A stretch of DNA of 64,000 nucleotides, taken from assembly GCF_017308975.1 (NCBI RefSeq), contig NZ_JADWPD010000032.1, forward strand, positions 1 to 64,000, in the 5' to 3' direction. The translations under genes were made by a program, and so were the position numbers. The DNA comes from Amycolatopsis sp. MtRt-6. Lineage in GTDB: Bacteria > Actinomycetota > Actinomycetes > Mycobacteriales > Pseudonocardiaceae. The notes under the pieces are model-generated. The model saw only the letters and a list, made by a program, of their open reading frames with translations. It made no database searches and was not told the origin of the DNA. This document shows, piece after piece, positions 59,903 to 64,000 of this stretch. Position 1 is the stretch's first letter; every line of letters starts with the position of its first letter.

Positions 59903-59963
59903 TCCCATGCCCACTACACTATTTGAAGATCCGCAAGGACGGCGGAAGCAACTGGGGAGCTGC

Positions 59964-60743
59964 GTGGAATTACCACATTGGGCGGACTGCCCGGGTGATC
60001 GCCCCGCATTCGTCGGCGCGGACCTGAAACCGGAGACGCTGCACGCCGCGTTCCGGGCCGGGTTCTTCCCGTGGCCGCCCGCGACGGATCATTGGCGGGC
60101 CTGGCACGCCGAGCAGTGGGGCGCCGACCTCGAGGCCGGGCGCATCCGGACTGTCGGATCCGCGACGGACTTCGCGCTGCCCTGGTGGGCTCCCGATCCC
60201 CGCGGCGTGCTCTTCACCGGCCGGGCGCGAATGAGCCGGCGGCTCCGTCCCTATCTCCGGCAGGCCGGCTGGACGGCGACGATCGACCGGGCCACCACCG
60301 CGGTCATTGGCCGCTGCGGACCGGGGCGCGCCGGGGAAAGCTGGATCTCGCCGGAAGTCGCGGCGGCCTATCACGAACTGGCCGAGGCCGGAATCGTGCA
60401 TTCGCTGGAAATCTGGTCGGACGACGACCTGGTCGGCGGTCTCTTCGGTGTGCTGGTCGGAGGGGTGTTCAGCGTCGAGTCCGGATTCACCGCGGCCCCG
60501 AACGCCGGACACGTCGCCACCCTCGACTTGGCCGCGCGCCTGGCAGAGGCCGGCGGCGTGCTGATCGACGTGCACATGACCAGCCCGCACTACGCGAAAC
60601 ACGGTGCGGAGGACATTCCCCGCGAGCGCTTCCACGAAGTCTTGACCGCCACAGCAGATCGCCCGGTCGAACTGTCCCCCGAACGGAAGCCGGTCGGCTC
60701 CCTGGTCGACTTCTACCTGTCCCGTACCTCGTCATCGGAGTGA
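59964..60743 (+). CDS. aat: Leucyl/phenylalanyl-tRNA--protein transferase
   Basis: 259 residues from GTG 59964 (GGGGAG four bases upstream). ATG 59907 would add 19 residues but overlaps the divergent start. FVGADLKPETL, FRAGFFPWPP, WWAPDPRGVLF, SWISPEVAAAYHELAEAG, VGGLFGVLVGGVFSVESGF, HGAEDIPRERFHEVL follow Aat throughout. Aat adds Leu or Phe from tRNA to N-terminal Lys/Arg, marking proteins for ClpAP/ClpS. The segment after VESGF (TAAPNAGHVATLDLAARL) departs from the usual SRxxNASK, so the peptide acceptor may differ. The second-to-third codon region holds a rare TTA (59970-59972), implying bldA dependence if this start is right. Confidence 0.9.
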   Translation: MELPHWADCPGDRPAFVGADLKPETLHAAFRAGFFPWPPATDHWRAWHAEQWGADLEAGRIRTVGSATDFALPWWAPDPRGVLFTGRARMSRRLRPYLRQAGWTATIDRATTAVIGRCGPGRAGESWISPEVAAAYHELAEAGIVHSLEIWSDDDLVGGLFGVLVGGVFSVESGFTAAPNAGHVATLDLAARLAEAGGVLIDVHMTSPHYAKHGAEDIPRERFHEVLTATADRPVELSPERKPVGSLVDFYLSRTSSSE

Positions 60744-60745
60744 GA

Positions 60746-61279
60746 ATGACCGAGAGCCCGTCGACGAAATCCGTCACGCTCAGGCCGCTCGTCGAGCCGG
60801 ATCTGGCCGTGCTGGAAAGGATTTTCACCGATCGCGCCCAAGCGGGCGAGTTCGCCTGGTACGGGTTCGGAAGCACGGCCGCGCTCGGACGGCGGCTCGC
60901 CGAAGACGGCGGCCTGAGCCCGAGCGGCGGGTTCCTCGGCGTCGTAGCCGGCGACGAACTGGCCGGATACCTGACCTGGTACCAGCAGTACTACGGCGGC
61001 GCGGCAGGCTCGTGGGCGTGGCGGTACGGGATGGGCCTGGTGCCCGAGTTCCGGGATCGCGGAATCGGTACCGCGGCGACGGTCGAACTGACCCGGTACC
61101 TGTTCGAGAACTTCCCCGCGGACCGCATCGAAGGCTTGCCGGACGCGGAGAACCTGCGGTCCCAGCGGATGCTCGAGCGCGCCGGGTTCAAGTGCGAGGG
61201 CCGGTTGCGCCACGCCGAGTTCCGCGCCGGCCGCTGGCACGACCTCCTGGTGTATTCGCTGCTGCGGAGCGACACGTGA
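60746..61279 (+). CDS. GNAT-family N-acetyltransferase
   Basis: 177 residues. RPLVEPDLAVLERIF at the start, acetyl-CoA loop VPEFRDRGIGTAAT (RxxGxG/A), and NLRSQRMLERAGFKCEGRLR, the C-terminal signature of RimJ/RimL-like enzymes. ATG 60746 follows the Aat stop by two bases, and its own stop overlaps cobU (GTGA), so aat, this gene and cobU are co-translated. Substrate unknown: small amines, antibiotics and protein N-termini are all used by the family. Acetylation is the usual self-protection against phosphinothricin (Pat/Bar), but I see no specific match to Pat. Confidence 0.88.
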   Translation: MTESPSTKSVTLRPLVEPDLAVLERIFTDRAQAGEFAWYGFGSTAALGRRLAEDGGLSPSGGFLGVVAGDELAGYLTWYQQYYGGAAGSWAWRYGMGLVPEFRDRGIGTAATVELTRYLFENFPADRIEGLPDAENLRSQRMLERAGFKCEGRLRHAEFRAGRWHDLLVYSLLRSDT

Positions 61280-61815
61280 GCCGGGTGTTCGTCACCGGCG
61301 CCGCCCGGTCGGGCAAGTCCCACTGGGCGGAGCAACGGGCCGCCGGGGCCGGGCTTCCGGTGACCTACGTGGCCACCGGGCCTGCGCCGTCCCCCGACGA
61401 TCCCGAGTGGGCGGAGCGGGTCGCGGCGCACCGCCGCCGTCGCCCGGCTTCCTGGACCACGGTGGAAACCCTCGATCTCGGCCCGCTGCTGGCCCGCACG
61501 GACACCATCCTGCTGGTCGACTGCCTGACCTTGTGGCTGACCGAGGCGATGAGCCGCTGCGACGTCTGGGACGCGCCGACCGGCAGCGAACCGTGGCAGC
61601 GTCTGGCTTCCTGGACCGACCGGCTGGTCGAGGCGTGGTCGGCCGCTTCGGCGCCCGCGATCGCCGTGACGAACGAGACCGGCTGGGGTGTCGTCCCGGC
61701 GCACCGGATGGGCCGGTTGTTCCGGGACGAGCTCGGCACCCTCAACCGGCGGATTGCCGCCGTGTCCGACGAGGCATGGCTCGTCGTCGCCGGTATTCCG
61801 ATGCAGCTCAAGTGA
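61276..61815 (+). CDS. cobU: Adenosylcobinamide kinase/guanylyltransferase
   Basis: 179 residues. P-loop GAARSGKS, VDCLTLWLT (Walker B-like) and VTNETGWGVVP are the CobU signatures; the guanylylated His lies in AAHRRRRPASW. It attaches GMP to adenosylcobinamide phosphate in nucleotide-loop assembly. GTG 61276 overlaps the GNAT stop. Confidence 0.95.
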   Translation: MSRVFVTGAARSGKSHWAEQRAAGAGLPVTYVATGPAPSPDDPEWAERVAAHRRRRPASWTTVETLDLGPLLARTDTILLVDCLTLWLTEAMSRCDVWDAPTGSEPWQRLASWTDRLVEAWSAASAPAIAVTNETGWGVVPAHRMGRLFRDELGTLNRRIAAVSDEAWLVVAGIPMQLK

Positions 61816-61835
61816 CGTTTCCAGGGAGGACCGGA

Positions 61836-62462
61836 ATGGCCATCGACCACATCAAGGACGGCGCCGCGATCACCCGCCGGTCCTTCGAGATCATCCGCGC
61901 GGAGGCCGATCTGGGCCGGTTCCCCGACGACATCGCCGGGATCGCGGCCCGGATGGTGCACGCCTGCGGCATGGTGGATCTGGTCGAAGACCTGGTGTTC
62001 AGCCCGGACGTGGTGGCATCCGCTCGCGCGGCGCTGGCCGGCGGTGCCCCGATCTTCTGCGACAGCCGGATGGTGGCCTCCGGCATCTCGCGGCCGCGTC
62101 TGCCCGCGGACAACGACGTCGTGTGCACGCTGACCGCGCCCGGCGTCGCGGCGCTGGCCGAGCGCCTGGGGACTACCCGGACCGCGGCCGCCATGGAGCT
62201 GTGGCGCGAGCGGCTCGACGGCGCGGTGGTGGCGATCGGCAACGCGCCCACGGCCTTGTTCCGGCTGCTGGAAATGCTGGAGGAAGGTGTCCGGCCGGCG
62301 GCCGTGCTCGGCTTGCCGGTCGGTTTCGTCGGCGCTGCCGAGTCGAAGGCGGAGCTGGCGTCGGAATCCCACGGCGTGCCGTTCCTGACGGTGCGTGGAC
62401 GCCGCGGCGGGAGTGCGATCACCGCGGCCTCGGTCAACGCCATCGCGAGCCCCCGCGAGTGA
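61836..62462 (+). CDS. cobH: Precorrin-8X methylmutase
   Basis: 208 residues. The catalytic His is in MVHACGMVD, with FCDSRMVASG and GNAPTALFRLLE as family motifs. CobH moves the C11 methyl to C12, giving hydrogenobyrinate. GGGAGGA lies seven bases before ATG 61836. Convergent with cobK, only eight bases apart. Confidence 0.96.
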   Translation: MAIDHIKDGAAITRRSFEIIRAEADLGRFPDDIAGIAARMVHACGMVDLVEDLVFSPDVVASARAALAGGAPIFCDSRMVASGISRPRLPADNDVVCTLTAPGVAALAERLGTTRTAAAMELWRERLDGAVVAIGNAPTALFRLLEMLEEGVRPAAVLGLPVGFVGAAESKAELASESHGVPFLTVRGRRGGSAITAASVNAIASPRE

Positions 62463-62470
62463 GCGGGCAC

Positions 62471-63244
62471 TCAACCCGTGACTTCGCGCACCGCGCGGAC
62501 AGCCGACGCGACATCGCCGGCTTCGGCGGCCGCCGGCAGGGCGGGTCGGTCGATCATCACCACCGGCAGCCCCAGCTCGCGCGCCGCCGTCAGCTTCGCC
62601 GCCGGCCGCGGGCCGCCCGCATCCTTGGTCACGAGGACGTCGATCCGGTGCCGCCGGAGCAACGCCCGTTCCTCGTCGAGTGAGAACGGTCCGCGCGCGA
62701 GCACGACTTCGCTCCGGGGCGGCAACGGCATTCGCGGCGGTTCGATGCTGCGCAGGAGGAACCACAGATCCAGCCGGGTGAATTCGGTGAGCTGATAACC
62801 ACCGGTGCTGAGGAACACCCGGTCTCCCAGGCCCGGGAGCAGGGCGGCGGCCGCCTGCCCGGAGCCAACCCGGTGCCACCGGTCCCCGTCGTCCGGTACC
62901 CACCCCGGCCGGACCAGCCGGATGAGCGGGACGTCTTCGCGCCGGCATGCCGACACGGCGTTCGCGCTGATGGTGGCCGCGAAGGGGTGGGTGGCGTCGA
63001 CGACGGCGGTGACCGCGTGGGCCACGAGCCAATCGGCCAATCCCTCCGGGCCGCCGAACCCCCCGATCCGGAGATCGCCCGCGGGCTTCGCCGGAGCCCG
63101 GACCACACCCGCCAACGAAGTGACCACCCGGACGTCGCCACCGGCATGCAGCTCGGTGGCGAGCTCACGCGCCTCCGTGGTTCCGCCGAGGATCAGGACA
63201 ACCGGACGAACGTCCACTGCGTCACCACCCGCATCCGCCGCCAC
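62471..63244 (-). CDS. cobK: Precorrin-6A reductase
   Basis: 257 residues. LILGGTTEARELA, VDATHPFA and LLVTKDAGG-like VLVTKDAGG are CobK/CbiJ hallmarks. It reduces the macrocycle with NADPH. The 63244 start overlaps cobL by 52 bases; GTG 63214 would shorten this to 22 and begins nearer the conserved domain. Either way the two are translationally coupled. Confidence 0.94.
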   Translation of the reverse strand: MAADAGGDAVDVRPVVLILGGTTEARELATELHAGGDVRVVTSLAGVVRAPAKPAGDLRIGGFGGPEGLADWLVAHAVTAVVDATHPFAATISANAVSACRREDVPLIRLVRPGWVPDDGDRWHRVGSGQAAAALLPGLGDRVFLSTGGYQLTEFTRLDLWFLLRSIEPPRMPLPPRSEVVLARGPFSLDEERALLRRHRIDVLVTKDAGGPRPAAKLTAARELGLPVVMIDRPALPAAAEAGDVASAVRAVREVTG

Positions 63245-64000
63245 GCGGTGTACCTGCCGAGCGGCTCTGCCTGGTCGACCGCCAGGCGGCTCAACTCGCC
63301 CCCGTGCTCGCGGTGCAGCCCGGCCAGCAGGTGCTCGGCCTCGACCGTGACGGCGTGGGCCACCAGCCGGCCACCGGGCGGGAGCACCTGCCGGGCGGCC
63401 ACGAGGATCCGGGGGTCGGCGACGCCGCCACCGACGAAAACGGCAGCCGGTCCGGGCAAACCGGCCAGCGCGTCGGGTGCCGGGCCCAGGACGACTTCCA
63501 GATCGGGCACGCCCAGGGTTCCGGCGTTGCGGCCGATCCGCTCGGCGCGTGCGGGATCACGCTCGACGGCGATCGCCCGGCAGCTCGGGTGGTGCCGCAT
63601 CCATTCGATCGCGATGCTCCCCGCGCCCGCACCGACGTCCCACAGCAGTTCTCCCGGCTGAGGGGCGAGCCGGGCCAGTGCCGCGGCCCGGACGTCACGT
63701 TTGGTCAGTTGCCCGTCGTGCTCGAACGCCGTGTCCGGAAGGCCGCCGACGGTCGCCAACGCGGTACCGGCGGCGGGGACCGCGCACGACACCGCGAAAA
63801 GGTGCAGGGCCGACTGCGGAACCGCGTCCCAGGCTGCGGCCGTGCTCTCGGTGAGCGTTTCGGCCGGACCGCCGAGCTCCTCCAGCATGACCATCCGGCT
63901 CGCGCCGTAGCCGTGCCGCACCAGCAGCGCTCCGATCTCCTGCCCGGCCCCACCGAGGACGACCAGCCGCCGTCCGGGCGCCAGCGCCCGCACCAGGCGT
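63193..64000 (-). CDS. cobL: Precorrin-6Y C5,15-methyltransferase (decarboxylating), C-terminal part
   Basis: Partial: the frame stays open to the right edge, so the N-terminal part is outside the window. The visible 268 residues end the C5 methylase half (LVVLGGAGQEIGALLVRHGYG, SRMVMLEELGG) and contain the full CbiT-like half (LTKRDVRAAALARL, DVGAGAGSIAIEWMR, AVFVGGGVAD). CobL methylates C5 and C15 and decarboxylates the C12 acetate. Confidence 0.94.
   Translation of the reverse strand, partial: RLVRALAPGRRLVVLGGAGQEIGALLVRHGYGASRMVMLEELGGPAETLTESTAAAWDAVPQSALHLFAVSCAVPAAGTALATVGGLPDTAFEHDGQLTKRDVRAAALARLAPQPGELLWDVGAGAGSIAIEWMRHHPSCRAIAVERDPARAERIGRNAGTLGVPDLEVVLGPAPDALAGLPGPAAVFVGGGVADPRILVAARQVLPPGGRLVAHAVTVEAEHLLAGLHREHGGELSRLAVDQAEPLGRYTAWRRMRVVTQWTFVRLS

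Noticed and set aside
60746..61279. Phosphinothricin acetyltransferase (Pat/Bar)
   Set aside because: It is only a general RimJ/RimL-like GNAT by eye; no Pat-specific pattern was recognised, so resistance is left as a hypothesis.

Overview
This window is high-GC DNA with Shine-Dalgarno-led, tightly overlapping genes (many ATGA/GTGA couplings, frequent GTG starts). It carries NRPS, F420/LLM, P450-ferredoxin and aerobic cobalamin genes, typical of a filamentous actinomycete; an Amycolatopsis-like member of the Pseudonocardiales is my inference. No tRNA, rRNA, CRISPR array or transposase was seen. Almost the whole window is accessory: three biosynthetic loci and a vitamin-uptake locus, then conserved cobalamin genes at the right edge.

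(1) 1-19.8 kb, nonribosomal peptide locus. A leftward operon runs from a stand-alone A-PCP protein (11408) through a gamma-replacement-type PLP enzyme and a sulfotransferase/N-hydroxylase fusion into a large NRPS that leaves the left edge (A-PCP-E-C-A...). A rightward operon encodes a diaminobutyrate aminotransferase and two thioesterase-like proteins, the first frameshifted and the second with Cys as nucleophile. A convergent NRPS (19819-14999) is a Ser-type termination module with a methyltransferase inserted in its A domain and a C-terminal TE. The NRPS's second A domain has lost its ATP-binding motif, so I propose trans-loading: the A-PCP protein activates a residue and the Cys-TE shuttles it across, as SyrC and CmaE do.

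(2) 19.9-28.6 kb, a group-II ECF transporter (S, A-A, T) preceded by secreted proteins with prenyltransferase-type alpha/alpha repeats and DUF4430-like proteins. Together these fold types resemble the two halves of animal transcobalamin, so cobalamin is the suspected ligand.

(3) 28.6-36.0 kb, a RiPP locus: a 43-residue candidate precursor, a fused E1-like/YcaO cyclodehydratase, an LLM flavin/F420 enzyme, an M1 peptidase and a MATE exporter. The exporter is translationally coupled to one of the transcobalamin-like proteins.

(4) 36.3-57.8 kb, a phosphinate (H-phosphinate) gene cluster. It has PEP mutase, phosphonopyruvate decarboxylase, phosphonoacetaldehyde reductase, an HEPD/MPnS-family dioxygenase, hydroxyacid and aldehyde dehydrogenases, a phosphonoformate cytidylyltransferase, a PGM-like protein, an enolase-like CPEP synthase and CPEP mutase. 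This matches the early phosphinothricin pathway up to phosphinopyruvate. The later phosphinothricin genes (phosphinomethylmalate synthase/isomerase, P-methylase, phs NRPS) are not in the window. In their place are an alpha-oxoamine synthase, a flavin monooxygenase, an O-methyltransferase and two MFS exporters, with AraC and LuxR regulators and a P450/ferredoxin pair. A PtxD-like phosphite dehydrogenase lies at the end. This is the best candidate here for an undescribed system.

(5) 57.9-64 kb, cobalamin biosynthesis (cobF, cobU, cobH, cobK, cobL), interrupted by a FemX/BioF2-like acyltransferase, a divergent leucyl/phenylalanyl-tRNA transferase (Aat) and a GNAT enzyme. These could serve housekeeping or tRNA-dependent tailoring of the phosphinate.
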